The notes beneath the pieces were generated by a model, which was not told the DNA's origin, did no database searches, and was given only the letters and a program-made list of their open reading frames with translations. This document shows positions 32,153 through 42,846 of a stretch of 64,000 nucleotides of DNA, one piece after another. The translations under genes and the position numbers were made by a program. Numbering within the stretch: the stretch's first letter is position 1; each line of letters begins with the position of its first letter. The stretch is from Prorocentrum cordatum (lineage: Eukaryota > Sar > Dinophyceae > Prorocentrales > Prorocentraceae). The stretch covers positions 314,001-378,000 of the forward strand of contig CAUYUJ010003880.1 in assembly GCA_963575745.1 (NCBI GenBank), written 5' to 3'.

Positions 32153-32782
32153 ATGAAGGCGATGGAGGGGCGCGAAGTGTTTTCTGCTGAACAGCTGGCC
32201 CCGCAGGAATGGCTAGAGCCTCCGCAAGCAGAGCAGCCAGCCCCCGAGCCCGTTCCGAAGCCGACGGGGGCGGCGGCTTCGGACCCAGGAGCGATCATGC
32301 AGCAGCTGCAGCAGCTTCAGATGCAACAGATGCAGCATTTTCAGATGCAGCAGCTTCATCAGATGCAGCAGCAGATGGCAGCAGCAGCGCCGCTCGCACC
32401 GCCGATCCCGATCCCGCCAGCAGCACCGCCTCCATTAGTGGCAGCGCCAGTTGCGGGACAGCAGCAGTTTCCACCAGTTGCTCCAATCGCCCCTCTCATT
32501 CTTCCGCCGTTGCCAGTGATCGAGTCGAGCGACGGGCTTCGCACTGCAGCGAAATCAGGTTCTGCCGTGAAGCGCGAAACCCATGCCGACGCCGACGAGA
32601 ATTGCACCATCGTCGGAGGTTGTCTCCGTTTCCCCAGCAACGTCAAGCAGCCCTCAGACGAAGATAACGAACACGGCGGCAGCGGGAGCGGATCAGCGCC
32701 GTCTCGTAGGCGGCTCAAGGACAAGAGTGACGCCGCCAATTACGATGCGCCACGCCCCAAGAAGAAACCGAGGAAGGAGTGA
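32153..32782 (+). CDS. Gln/Pro/Ala-rich protein with basic C-terminus, copy 1
   Basis: The frame follows an acceptor-like CCGCCGCAG at 32132, so it may be a 3' exon. MKAMEGREVFSAEQL opens it. A Met/Gln-rich helix-like block (LQQLQMQQMQHFQMQQLHQM, about residues 50-70), Pro/Ala-rich sequence and a terminal PRPKKKPRKE resembling a nuclear localisation signal follow. No domain recognised; composition suggests a nuclear, disordered protein. An identical copy is at 43646-44275. Confidence 0.45.
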   Translation: MKAMEGREVFSAEQLAPQEWLEPPQAEQPAPEPVPKPTGAAASDPGAIMQQLQQLQMQQMQHFQMQQLHQMQQQMAAAAPLAPPIPIPPAAPPPLVAAPVAGQQQFPPVAPIAPLILPPLPVIESSDGLRTAAKSGSAVKRETHADADENCTIVGGCLRFPSNVKQPSDEDNEHGGSGSGSAPSRRRLKDKSDAANYDAPRPKKKPRKE

Positions 32783-33726
32783 GAGCTTCCATGCCCGTTT
32801 GCACTGAATCAAGGGGGCGCGCCCCTTGAATCTTCGCCACCTTCGGCGCCTGAAAATAAACCCTCACCCTTTCGCGATGGGACCTGCAGTGGGGCGGGGC
32901 AGGGCAGAGATAGAGTTGCAGATTGAATGGTTAGAGTTTTGCATGCCATATTGTAGTATGCCTCATCAGAAGGAGGCAGCAGGGCAACTGATCGCACAGC
33001 TTGAGTTGCAGAGACCCAAATGCGATTCAAGTGCGACGCAAGTTTTTTCTGAAGAAATCGCAGACGATTGACGGTAAATGCTTCGCATGATTGAAAACAC
33101 ATCGTTTTCATGAGAAGCAGTGCGTGGAATGCTGGATAGCTTCAGAATCTAAATTGCACGTTGCATTTTCCGTCGATCATGCTACAAACGAGTATCGTTT
33201 CTAGACAGCGCTTGCCGCTATGGAAACCGACCCTTTTCTTTCCAGAATGGTCGGTTTCTGCTCTGTCAGCAAACGTGATACCCTACGCGCCACCATGAGA
33301 GACCCAATATGCAAGTAAAAGATTTTACCAGTAAAAATTTTACTTCACAAAACAAGCAGTAAAACTTACTGGTAAAATCTTTTACCATGTGTAGTGGTGT
33401 GTGTATGCGCACCGTTTAGTTTATTAGCAACATGTAATATTATATGATATTCTGTATGGTATGATATGGTATGATGGTGGTGGCCCATTCGGCTTATACC
33501 TGATAGGCTCGGTCCGATCGCCTTCGTCACTCGGAGTTTCGTGAACTTGGTTTTTGAGTTGGCTGATTGCTTCCTTCTCCATCCGCCTCCTCAACGGTTT
33601 ACGGTGCGCGCAATAGGCAATCTGTTGTGGTCAGTCAGTGCGTCGTTTCGCTTGATCGCGGCGCTGGCATCCGCAATCGTTTTCTGAGCGATCCGACTTG
33701 TCTGTAGCTGTTTGCTGGCTCAAGCG
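32783..33726. other. non-coding spacer with hairpin
   Basis: No supported gene. It includes CAAGGGGGCGCGCCCCTTG, an inverted repeat of about 9-bp arms at 32810-32828, and the AT-rich hairpin at 33315-33385. The upstream part resembles a 3' untranslated region. Confidence 0.5.
33315..33385. repeat. perfect 20-bp AT-rich inverted repeat
   Basis: GTAAAAGATTTTACCAGTAA at 33315-33334 is exactly reverse-complementary to 33366-33385, with a 31-bp spacer that includes another TTTTAC word. In copy 2 (44808-44880) the arms have diverged and no longer pair fully. It is MITE-like or a foldback end. Confidence 0.85.
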
Positions 33727-35434
33727 ATGACGTTATTTTCGCTCTGCATCTGCGCAATCGTTCTTCTTACAAGCTTCCCCACCCGCGCAGCATCAATCCG
33801 CGTCGGAATTGCAGATATGGTGGCCAAGAGGCCAGCAGCTGCGATGCCTGAGGATTACGACGAGGATGCGCATCCCCCAGTGCTGAAGAGGCCCGCCGCG
33901 GCTCCAGTTGAAGCAGCGCCTGCGCATCCCACGGCAACAAAATCTCCACCGCCAGCGCCGCCCCCATCATTGGCTCCGAAGCCAGAGAAGGAGACGGCCA
34001 AAACGTTCCAGCTGCTCCTGGCCAAACAAGAGAAGAAGCCATCTGACCACCAGGAACAGGCGCTTGCAGAGACCGATCAGGAGGTTGCGACAGCTGATCC
34101 CAGAGCGGTGAAGAGCTTCGAGAACTCGCTCCGCTACCATGCCACGAACCACAGGAAGGGTGCCACCGAAGAGTCCCGCGCTAACGCTCAGAAGGCCTTA
34201 GACTTATGGTTGGAAATGCCTGGCGGGAGCAGCGACAGACGCAGTTTCATCGCTGATGTGGAGAACAACGGTGGTTTCAAGAATTTGAAATGGGTTCATT
34301 CTTGCACTAAGTCACACGAGAAGAAGGAGAGCGAGACGCATTCCCACCAGGAGGGCATGTTCACCAGGCTCTCCAGCCGACGATATCCAATCGTGCGCTC
34401 CCCCTTCTCTCCCACCCCCTCCACTATCGCGCCTCGTCCTCCGCCTTCCCGCCGCTGCCCTTTTCATCTTTCAGTCTCGCCCTTGTGCCCCCCCTCCACC
34501 TACGCTAGAATGAATGTGGAGAGGTTATATCGTGATGGAATGAAATTGATTACTTTGTTTTCAAAAAGCCAGAGAAAGTGGATAAGCAAACCGCACCCCT
34601 CCGGCATGAATCAATCATTTTTGGGCGTCTGTTGTCGGCGCGCTATGATTCCTAACGTTGCCCAGGGCGAAAATCCTGGAGTTCAACGGCATCCACGCGA
34701 ACGTGTTCACCATGGATCAGGCGCAACAGCAGCGCGCCAGCGATGCGTGCATTCGCTTGGTAGAACAAAATTACATCGCTCTTGGCCTGGGCCCTCAGAT
34801 GGCGAGAACACACTGTGTCATCGACGAAGAGGAGCCGCTATTGTCGCAGCACTACTACAGGAACATGACGAAGACCATGACCAGCACCGACGAGAGGAAA
34901 AACATGTTGAGCTCGGTTTCCGCCCTCAAAAAGATCACCGATGCCCCTGGGAGCGCATCTTCTTCTTCGCGTGGCGCGATCGCTGAGTCAGTGGCCATCG
35001 AGACACTGAAAAAGGAGATGCATCCCGTCAGGGCCATTTCCTCCCTACTCATGCCCCCCCACCACCCTTCTCATCTCCATTCATGCCCCCCTTCGCCAAC
35101 CTCTCCTTGCAGGATTATCTTGGCCACGCTGCGCAAGAACCAGGGCGCCCTCCTGCAGCTGAAGGCGAAAGCGTCGATGCTGCGCAAGAAGGACGGCCAC
35201 TACGAGCAGCGCGAGACCGAGATTGGCATGGCGCAGAAACTCATGGCTGCATTTCTCGAGGATACGGAGACTTCGCTCGCAGAGGCTGCGTCCGTGGATG
35301 CGTCGGATGACGACGACGCCGCGCTGAAGATCACCGAGCGGCTGCAGAATGCGAAGAAGGCGGGTGAGCAACACATGGCGGGTTTCAAGGAGGGGAAAAA
35401 GCGTTGGGGGCGCCATTTCGAGGCGGCGTCGTGA
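33727..35434 (+). CDS. hypothetical KRPAAA-type protein, interrupted frame, copy 1
   Basis: The first part (ATG 33727, or ATG 33817 if TTGCAG at 33810-33815 is a splice acceptor) reads VAKRPAAAMPE...LKRPAAAP, then a Lys-rich region, SLRYHATNHRKG, LDLWLEMPGGSS and FKNLKWVHSCTKSHEKKES. Starting at 33727 would add a signal-peptide-like hydrophobic N-terminus. A non-coding stretch at about 34350-34665 separates it from AKILEFNGIHANVFTMDQAQQQ in another frame. That continues through an 81-bp Pro/Ser/His-rich insert (about 35031-35111) to a helical Lys/Glu/Ala-rich C-terminus. Both gaps are bounded by CAGG on each side, as expected of repeat-flanked dinoflagellate introns. Family unknown to me. Confidence 0.5.
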
Positions 35435-35734
35435 AGTCGGTTGTTCACAGGGGTGCGATGTCTGAGCGCGCAGATTGCACTGCTTCTTTCAAGCGCATGC
35501 GTCTTGGTGCCTCGATGCTGGAGCGACGCAGCGTGTCATGTTGTGCTCCTTCGTATTTTCCATATTTCCATATAAATATTTTCCATGCTTTCCGTATCTG
35601 CCCGCCGCGCCGCGGAGAGGTGTTCCGGCGCGGCCGCCGCCGCCGCCGCCAGAAAAAGACCCCCTGCCGACCTGCGCAAAAAAAACGCCCCCCGTATAGG
35701 AGGCGGCGCCGCCGAGAACAGAATCGCGACGAGG

Positions 35735-36005
35735 GGGGGAGGAGGAGAAGGAGGAGGAAGAAGAGGAAGAAGACGAGCAGGAGGAGGAGGAGGGGGAGGA
35801 GGAGGAGAAGGAGGAAGGGAGATGGGGGAGGAGAAGGAGGAGGACGAGGAGGAGGAGGAGGAGGGGCGGGGGAAGGGGGGAAGGACGGAGGACGAGTTGG
35901 AGGAGGAGGAGGTAGGAAGAGGAGGAGGAGGAAGAGAATGTAGCGGAGCAGGAGGAGGAAGAGGAGGAGGAGGAGGAGAAGTGGGGGTTGGAGGAGGGCG
36001 GGGAG
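35735..36005 (+). repeat. GGA microsatellite, copy 1
   Basis: Purine-rich GGA/GAA repeats precede the transposase gene. Open frames on both strands are repeat artefacts. The tract at 47228-47498 appears identical. Confidence 0.9.
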
Positions 36006-36128
36006 ACGATGAAGAAGGCATAGCGTGACATTGGCGTTGGCAGGGAGGGGCGGGATGCGCGGCGCTGGCCGTGTCGACAAGACCAAGGGGGGCGGGCAAT
36101 CCAGCTGTCGCTCGCTGGTTCTTCTGAT

Positions 36129-36147
36129 CCGTAGCCGTCTGCTCAGG
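36129..36147 (+). other. weak spliced-leader-like sequence, copy 1
   Basis: CCGTAGCCGTCTGCTCAGG shares its first eight bases and the GCTCA block with the dinoflagellate leader but lacks two central bases. It lies 36 bp before the transposase start. It could be a decayed relic or chance. Confidence 0.35.
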
Positions 36148-36182
36148 CCTCTTCCTTTTCCACGCCGCTTTGGGGTAAACCC

Positions 36183-38034
36183 ATGCTCGAGGGGAAGAAG
36201 CGCCAATCGTGGGCGAGGCAGGACGACGGTTCCCCGTCGAAGCGCCTGCGCGGCGCCATCAGGGATTCATTTCTCGAAAACAGGCAGTCAGCACGGGAAC
36301 TCGGGCATAAATTCTTGGCGCCGCTTGGCCAATTGCTCCCTGGTCAGTTCGGCGATCTCACCACCGCCGCGGTGCGACGCGGCGAAGGCAAGAACATCGC
36401 CAGAGATTTGAAGAGGAATTTCCTGAAGGCGTGCAAGTGGCCGCCGACATACATGGCCAAGGTGAGAACGTGGAACCCGAAACTGAACAGAGAAGTGCGT
36501 TCAGATATGTGTTTTTTGCTGCCGCACGAAATGTTTTCAGTCATTTGTTCGTATTCGGATGAGACGAAATTCTTTGTTACGGAAGGTTTGGACGTCGAGG
36601 CGAAAACACATCTGTTGCGATGCCAGGCGGCGATGGGCGCAGAGACCCTTTTGCCCGTAGGTCTCTGGGCTGATGGCGTGCCCAACAATTTCGACAGGAG
36701 CGATTCAGTCGAACTCGTTCAAGTAAATCTTCCAGGGCTGAGTGGTGACAACTCGACTTTGCGGGTTCCTGTGGCAGCTTTTCCCAAATCCCGCATGAGT
36801 TCAAACACGCACAACGACTGCATGGAGATCGTGCGGCGGTCGCTTTCGGCAATGGCACGCGGTGCCTTTCCGCCATGTCGGCACGATGGCGCCGCTTGGC
36901 AAGCGACAGATTCGTACCGCAAGCGTCGCTCCAACAAACCGTTGGGCTTCCGGGGTGTTCTGGTGGGTGTCAGAGGAGATTGGGCGAGCTACAAATGCAC
37001 GTTCGGGCTCCCTGCTTGGAACGAGGGGGGCGGCTGTTGCTGGCTGCGCGCGTGCACGCCCGATCAGGCGCCGCGCCCCACGGTTTGACCGTGAATTGCT
37101 TCCTTCCTTCCGCCCGCGCCCTCCCAGCCCGTTTCTCTGCCCCTCGGGGCTGGGGGGCGGGTTGGCGTGGTGGGCGGGGCGCCACGGAAGGCGGCTGATT
37201 ACGTGCATTTGTTTCCCCCGCAGGTTGGCGACGCGCGGGGGGGCGCGCCATGGCGGAGGACGCAGCTGCCCAAATCTGAACTTATCCTTCGGAACATGCG
37301 CAACGGGCGCGTGCCGTCGCCGTTGTTGTCGGCACCCTGCGTGGATGACCTTTCCTTGTTTCGAGTGGATTGGTTGCATTGTGTGGACCAGGGCGTTGCT
37401 GGATTGGTTCGGATCAGTGATGTGGTTCCTTCTAAGTGACAGTAAATGCTATGGCGGCGGGAATCGGGCCGAACGCCTCAACAGGATGTGGTCGTCAATC
37501 CAAGCCTATTACGACAGGAACAAGACGGACGACAGGCTCCACAAGCTGACGCTCTTGATGATCAAAAAGGCAAGCCGCAGGAGCGCCCCGAAACTAAAGG
37601 CCATGGCGGGCGTGTGCAGGGCCCTGGAGGGTTGGGCGTGGGAGGAATGCAACAGACTGTTCAGCGGTGGCAGCGAACTGGAGCAGACAATTCTCGCAGC
37701 GACGAACCACCTCCATAATTGTTACGAGGCCTTGCGGACAATTGTTATTTTCAGGAGGGACACCATGGCGACGAACGGCAAACGCTTCGTGCTCCTGTAC
37801 GACGCACTCGCACAGCGACACCCTGCATTCTTCAGGTGCAAGCCCAAACTCCATCTTTTCGTGCACCTCACCCAGGAATCTGACCCGAAAGCTAATTGGA
37901 CTTACCGCGACGAGGATTTTGGAGGGACCGTCAGCAGGATCTCACGGAGGCGTGGCGCCCCGATGACCACAAAGGCCTTCTCTGCCAATGTTATGGACAG
38001 GTTCCGCATGGAGCCTTTGGTTCGCGTGCGATAG
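36183..38034 (+). pseudogene. Plavaka/CACTA-like transposase, copy 1, frameshifted
   Basis: Exon 1 from ATG 36183 runs to about 37080: basic N-terminus, LPVGLWADGVPNNFDRS (candidate first catalytic Asp), FPPCRHDGAAWQATDSYRK, LVGVRGDWASYKC (candidate second Asp), ending in a CCW motif. An apparent intron ends in CCCCCGCAG at 37222. Exon 2 reads PSPLLSAPCVDDLSLFRVDWLHCVDQGVA. There the frame breaks: GTTGCTGGATTGG lacks two bases present in copy 2. After the break it continues as WFGSVMWFLLSD and ends TYRDEDFGGTVSRISRRRG and VR. The DDE assignment is from motif spacing and resemblance to a transposase-like family common in dinoflagellates; the third acidic residue is not identified. Confidence 0.6.
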
Positions 38035-38319
38035 CGCTGCTGCGAAACAAAAAAAACACAAAAAAAGAGCCGCCTGTGAAGGCGGCTGCGAATGACCCCC
38101 CCTAGCTCTCTGCCTCTCTCTCTCTTGGTTGTCCTGCTCTTTATTTATATGTCCTCGTTTCTTCTTCTCTCTCTCTCTCTCTCTGCTGGCCCTGTCTTCT
38201 TGCATGCGTGCCTTCGTGGGAATTATATTTATGGGCATGGATAAACATCACGGTCTTCGGCACCGCGCTCACGGTTATAACGGCGAAAAAAAGCGCGCGA
38301 GTGGTCGAAAGCGACGTCG
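38035..38319 (+). other. transposase 3' flank with CT tracts
   Basis: Non-coding. It has a short A-rich stretch (38045-38070), a GCCGCCTGTGAAGGCGGC hairpin (38072-38089) and CT dinucleotide runs. Confidence 0.6.
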
Positions 38320-38526
38320 TCCGCGCTAAACCACGCGCGCTAATTAACGCGTGCTACTCGCTAATTCAACAAGCTATGATTAGCGCGTATACTTGCTAAT
38401 TAGCGCGCACCCGTTAATTTTAGAGCTGACTACTCGCTAATTAGGATTGACAGCGCTAATTAGTACATATTCATATACGTATCTGCGCTAATTAGCGATG
38501 GGAAACTAATTAGCGCAGATAGGAAG
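38320..38526 (+). mobile_element. DNA transposon right terminus, copy 1
   Basis: About 200 bp contain at least eight copies of a CGCTAATTAG-like word in both orientations, typical of subterminal transposase-binding repeats. The final 40 bp form a perfect 15-bp inverted repeat (ATCTGCGCTAATTAG at 38481, CTAATTAGCGCAGAT at 38506). The outermost CTAATTAGCGCAGATAGGAAG is matched in inverse orientation at 39494-39514. Confidence 0.7.
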
Positions 38527-38533
38527 CTCATGG

Positions 38534-39490
38534 AGGGCCGGCAGGGCCGGCTAGGCAGGCAGGGCACGGCAGGCAGGGCCTTGTCAGGGCCGGCAAAGCC
38601 GGGCCGGCAAGGCCGGCAGGGCGCAGGCAGGGCCGGCATACCGGCCGGCAGGGCCGGCAGGGCCGGTAGGGCCGGCAGGGCCGGCAGGGCCAGGGCCCGC
38701 AGGGCCGGCAGGACCGGCAGGGCCAGCAAGGCCGGCAGGGCCGGCAAGGCCCGCAAAGCCGGCAGGGCCGGCAAGGCCGGCAGGGCTGGCAGGGCCGGCA
38801 GGGCCGGCAGGAGGGCCGGCAAGGCCGGCAAGGCCGGCAGGGCCGGCAGGGCCGGCAGGGCCGGCAGGGCCAGCAAGGCCGGCAGGGCCGGCAAGGCCGG
38901 CAGGGCTGGCAGGGCCGGCAGGGCCGGCAGGGCTGGCAGGGCCGGCAGGGCCGGCAGGGCCGGCAAGGCCGGCAGGGCCGGCAAGGCCGGCAGGGCCGGC
39001 AAGGCCGGCAGGGCCGGCAGGGCCGGCGGGACCGGCAGGGCCGGCAAGGCCGGCAGGGCCGGCAGGGCCGGCAGGGCCGGCAGGGCCGGCAGGGCCGGCA
39101 GGGCCGGCAGGGCCGGCAGGTCCGGCAGGGCCGGCAGGGCCGGCAGGGGCAGCAGGAGGAGTGGCATCGCCGGCAGGGCCGGCAGGGCCCGCATGCAGGG
39201 CCGGCAGGAGGGCCCGCAGGGCCGGCAGAGCCGGCAGGGCCGGCAGGGCGGGCAAGAAGGCCAGCAGGACCGGCAGAACCGGCAAGGCCAGCAGGGCCGG
39301 CAGGGCCGGCAGGGCCGGCAGGGCCGGCAGGACCGGCAGGGCCGGCAGGGCCGGCAGGGCCGGCACGGCCAGCAGGGTTGGCAGGGCCGGCAGCAGGGCC
39401 GGCAGGGCCGGGAGAGCCGGCAGGGCCGGCAGGGCCGGCAGGGCCGGCAGGGCCGGCAGGGCCGGCAAGGCCGGCAAGGCTGGCAGCCCT
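38534..39490 (+). repeat. GGCAGGGCC minisatellite
   Basis: About 950 bp of a 9-bp unit GGCAGGGCC (about 100 copies, with GGCAAGGCC, GGCAGGACC and a few off-register variants). It starts seven bases after one transposon terminus and ends a few bases before an inverted one. The long open frames across it (GRA / ALP repeats) are artefacts. Copy 2 lacks it. Confidence 0.95.
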
Positions 39491-39493
39491 GTC

Positions 39494-39620
39494 CTTCCTA
39501 TCTGCGCGAATTAGCTATATACGCTAATCGTATGCGCTAATTAATACAAATTCGCTCTTACATGAGTAGCGCTGACCCCGCTCTAATTAGGGCTGACGAT
39601 TAGCGTTGGTTCTGGCTAGT
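39494..39620 (-). mobile_element. inverted DNA transposon terminus
   Basis: CTTCCTATCTGCGCGAATTAG at the left edge is the inverse of the terminus ending at 38526 with one mismatch. It is followed by several CGCTAATTA words in the same style as the subterminal repeats there. It may be the left end of the transposon whose right end is at 50032. The interior is cut by the N gap. Confidence 0.6.
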
Positions 39621-39781
39621 TCCATGGGGATCGCGTATCATGCATGCGTCTGTGAGCACAGCCATGATGTTCGTATATCGTTTGCTGTTGTCTTTCTCCT
39701 CTTCCCCCCTCCCCCCTTCGCCCGCCCGCCCCACCTCATCGCTTTCAAAAAAATCGCCTCAGGCTGCAAGTTGACGCATGT

Positions 39782-39881
39782 NNNNNNNNNNNNNNNNNNN
39801 NNNNNNNNNNNNNNNNNNNNNNNNNNNNNNNNNNNNNNNNNNNNNNNNNNNNNNNNNNNNNNNNNNNNNNNNNNNNNNNNN
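39782..39881. other. assembly gap of exactly 100 N
   Basis: A placeholder-length gap. Sequence to its right starts mid-RNase H at the point matching 28386, so the true distance and order across it are unknown. The preceding 160 bp (39621-39781) hold no recognisable gene. Confidence 0.98.
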
Positions 39882-40885
39882 TACGGCGTCTACTACGGCA
39901 TCGACCACCGCATGAACTACAGTGCACGCGTTCACGGCCTAACGCAGAACGCCCAGGTTGCGGAGACCCTTGCCATCGTCCACCTTACGGCGTGTGCCGA
40001 ACGGCCCGTGCACGTCTTCGTGACAACCAGGCGGTGGTCGATGGGTTCCAAAGCATCATCGACGGACATCCAGCGCCGCAGGGCACGCACGCGGAGCTCT
40101 GGGCAATGATTCACCGATGTGTCATGGCCAAGCCCGACATGTTTCGCGTCGAAAAAGTCGCCAGCCACCTGGGAGACCTGGGCATCGACCTTGGGCTCAT
40201 CGGGCCCATCGCGGAGGAGTTCACCCGTCAGGCCGACGCCCTTGCCACAGCGGCGGCACGCACGCACAACCTCCCCGACGACATCGTTGAAGCTGCCAAA
40301 ACACGACATCGCCAAGCGACCGTGCTTCACGGGGTCGCTGTCGCCATCTACGAGCGCAGACACAGTACTCTGCCGCTCCCACACCGCAGGGCTGGGTTTA
40401 CAGCGGCTGAACTCAGCAAAATGGAACCGAACCCCCTGCTGTCGGACCAGGCACCACCCGCGGCTGGACCAGACATCCCGCAGAAACCGGACGAGCTCTG
40501 GGCCGAGGCACAACGGGCGATGTACGACGAACAGGAGGACGACCCGTTCGGCTTCGGCGGGGGACTAGACTTCCTGGACGACGGGCCAGCCAGCGCCAAC
40601 CTTGCCCCGTCGGGCATCCGCACGACGCCCACCTCGACTCCGCCACCGAGAACGGCACCGCACCCACATGATGACGTCGCTCACCTCCAAGACGCCGACG
40701 AGGACTTTTATGATCCCCTCGGATTGGGTGGCAGCATAGACGACGTCCCGCCGACACCCCACGCTGCCGACGATGCCGCTTCATCGAGTCGCCACCCGGT
40801 CACCCGGCCGACCTCTGAGCCCTCGCACGGCATCATGATTGGTCCCTCCGTGCCACCAACCCCGTCCCCCCACCAGCGCCAGCCC

Positions 40886-40910
40886 GCGGGGGCGGCTTCA
40901 GCCCCCCCGC
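40886..40910 (+). repeat. TTCA hairpin i, copy 2
   Basis: Identical to the hairpin at 29391-29415, including the seven-bp arms. Confidence 0.9.
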
Positions 40911-41003
40911 AGGGCACTGAGCCAGTCAGGCCGTCGCGCCCCGTCCACGCTCCTACTGTTGCAGGCTGCGAGGCTGCGGCTCTTCCGTCCTCAGGGGGCG
41001 TGG

Positions 41004-41026
41004 CCCCAGCGGCTTCAGCCCTGGGA
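41004..41026 (+). repeat. TTCA hairpin j, copy 2
   Basis: Arms CCCAG / CTGGG around C-GGC-TTCA-GCC, unchanged from 29503-29537 although a substitution (CTC to CTT) lies just upstream. Confidence 0.9.
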
Positions 41027-41416
41027 CCGCGCGACACCCTCCAGTCGCCTCGCCACGGCGACGGCCGCCAGCGCACGGACCGCCGCACCGCGCTGGTCCA
41101 CCACCTGGCCAGGCGCACCGATGACCTCGTCCCCGCCGCGAGGCCCGCGGCCGCGGGCACAGAGCAGCCGCCCCGCACCGAGCGCGAAGCCGAGCTGTCC
41201 CAGTCTATGGCCGCTCTCCAGCAGAGGTGCGCAGCTCTCGCCGCCGACCTTGCCGCTGCCCAAGCCCGTCAAGGCCCTTTGCTCCAGCGCCTCCACCGCG
41301 CCGGTCGTGCCTTCGCCGAGCTGCTAACACCCCCGCCCGATGGTGCTGCGCCGCCACTCACCCTCCATGCTATGCTGTCATCGCTCCGCGGCGCTCCGCC
41401 TGGAGCCCCGCGCTAA

Positions 41417-41777
41417 TCTCCGCCATTCTGCCTGCCCGTGTGCACGCGTGGCCCCGCGTCCACGGTGTCAGGGCGTGGGGCGGGGGGTGCCCCGTCCCTG
41501 CGCGCCGCGCTGCGGCCAAGCGCCCAACTGGCGGTCTGCCAAGCCGCCTAGCCACGTGTCCGCACGTCGCCTTTCTTGTTGGGGCCTTCTTCGTCACGCG
41601 GTCTGACACGTGAGATCTTCACAGTCTCTCCGCCGTCCGTAGCTTCAGACGCAATGCGCCGGGGGAGGGGGTCTGTTGCCCGCCCTCGTATCTTAAGGCT
41701 GCACCGCCGCTAATAGTGTTTTGCGGGTTGTCGCACCGCAGTGCGCCTCGCGGACGGACCCTGGTCCGCCTACTGGT

Positions 41778-41847
<70 letters not shown>

Positions 41848-42846
41848 TTTTTGGTTTTCTCTATCTCTCTCTCTCTTTCTCTCTTCTCTCTCTCTCCCTC
41901 TCTCGCTCTCTCTCTCGCCCTTCCCCTCTTCTTCTTTTTCTATATGTGTATGTATTTCTACATGTCCTTCTCTTGGTACACGCCCCCTCTCTCTGTCTAT
42001 CGTTCTCTTTCCCTGTCTCTCCCCCCTCTCCGCCCCTCCCCGTCTCCCCCCTCCCTCTCCTTCAATTTCTGCAGAAAAGAATGGCCTCCTGTGTGGGAGG
42101 CCGCGACGCTGGGGCGCCGCGCCTTGCGATGAGGCGATCGCGCCTGGCTGGCCACAACAGATTGCCATAGCGCTGGTGCGGTCTGGTCCCCCCCCCTCCC
42201 CTCCTCGGGGCTTGCGTCTGGCTGGTTCCTTCCTCGTGAAGTCGGGCTCCGCGTTTGCGTCGGTTCGCGGCTCGGCTGGCGCGTCTCGTTCGCGGCTACT
42301 TCGTGTTTGGCGGACGGTCTCCTTCGTTTTCGATGCTCGGTTTCGGTTACCGTTGGTCTAGTGTGTAGGTGTGCATGGATTTGTGTATAGAGCAATAGAA
42401 ATATTAAAAGTAGCAGATATATAGATCGATTGATTGATAGGTATGTTGATAGATTGATCGGTAGATTGGTTGATGCAATCAATAAATCGACCTTCCAATC
42501 CTTAAGGATTGGCAGGTTGATTGGTTGCTTGGTCGTCTGATTTATTGACTGATAGACTGGTGGATTGATCTGCTTTGCCTCGAACAATTTTGACAGCAAA
42601 TTTTGTCGCGCAGCCACGCCGACTGCAAGGTGCCAGACGAGTGGCGACCTTTCGAGTTGCTTTCTCGACGGCTTCCGCGGCGCAGATGGCGCTGCTCGCC
42701 TTGCTCTCGGCAGTGGCGGCGTTGCTGCCGTCTCCGGAGGAGGGGCAGGGCATGGGCGGCATTGGCAGGGGCAGCAGCGGCAGCGAAAGTAGCCGTAGCA
42801 GAGATGTTGGCAGGCGTAGCAGTAGCAGTAGCAGCGCGGGTTGCGA
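41417..42846 (+). other. LINE-B 3' flank, CT tract and AT-rich spacer, copy 2
   Basis: Same content as 29922-31353. The CT tract (41783-41930) has a different repeat number and internal order, as expected of replication slippage. Confidence 0.6.

Larger units (their letters stand above)
28386..38533 (+). repeat. 10.15-kb duplicated segment, copy 1
   Basis: It matches 39882-50039 along its whole length. Long stretches appear identical by eye (about 30.9-33.3 and 34.9-37.3 kb); other parts carry substitutions and indels. The left edge of copy 2 is set by the N gap, so the true duplication could extend further left. The right edge is GCTCATGG in both copies, after which they diverge. Confidence 0.95.
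39882..41416 (+). pseudogene. LINE-B RNase H fragment, copy 2, frameshifted
   Basis: It starts at the gap inside RNase H. Relative to copy 1, one base is lost at about 40022, in the codons for the third catalytic region (copy 1 VFVDNQAVVDG), so the frame to its left cannot join the frame to its right. From there NQAVVDGFQSI through NLPDD and the Pro/Ala-rich tail stays open to 41416. Other differences are point substitutions. It is a dead partial element. Confidence 0.85.

Noticed and set aside
36129-36147. Calling this spliced-leader-like sequence a firm relic
   Set aside because: About 16 of 21 bases match only after a two-base gap; kept as a low-confidence feature and not used as evidence.
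38460-39540. Frames of 240-336 codons reading ALP or GRA repeats
   Set aside because: They follow the 9-bp satellite, which has no stop in several frames on both strands; no flanking coding evidence.
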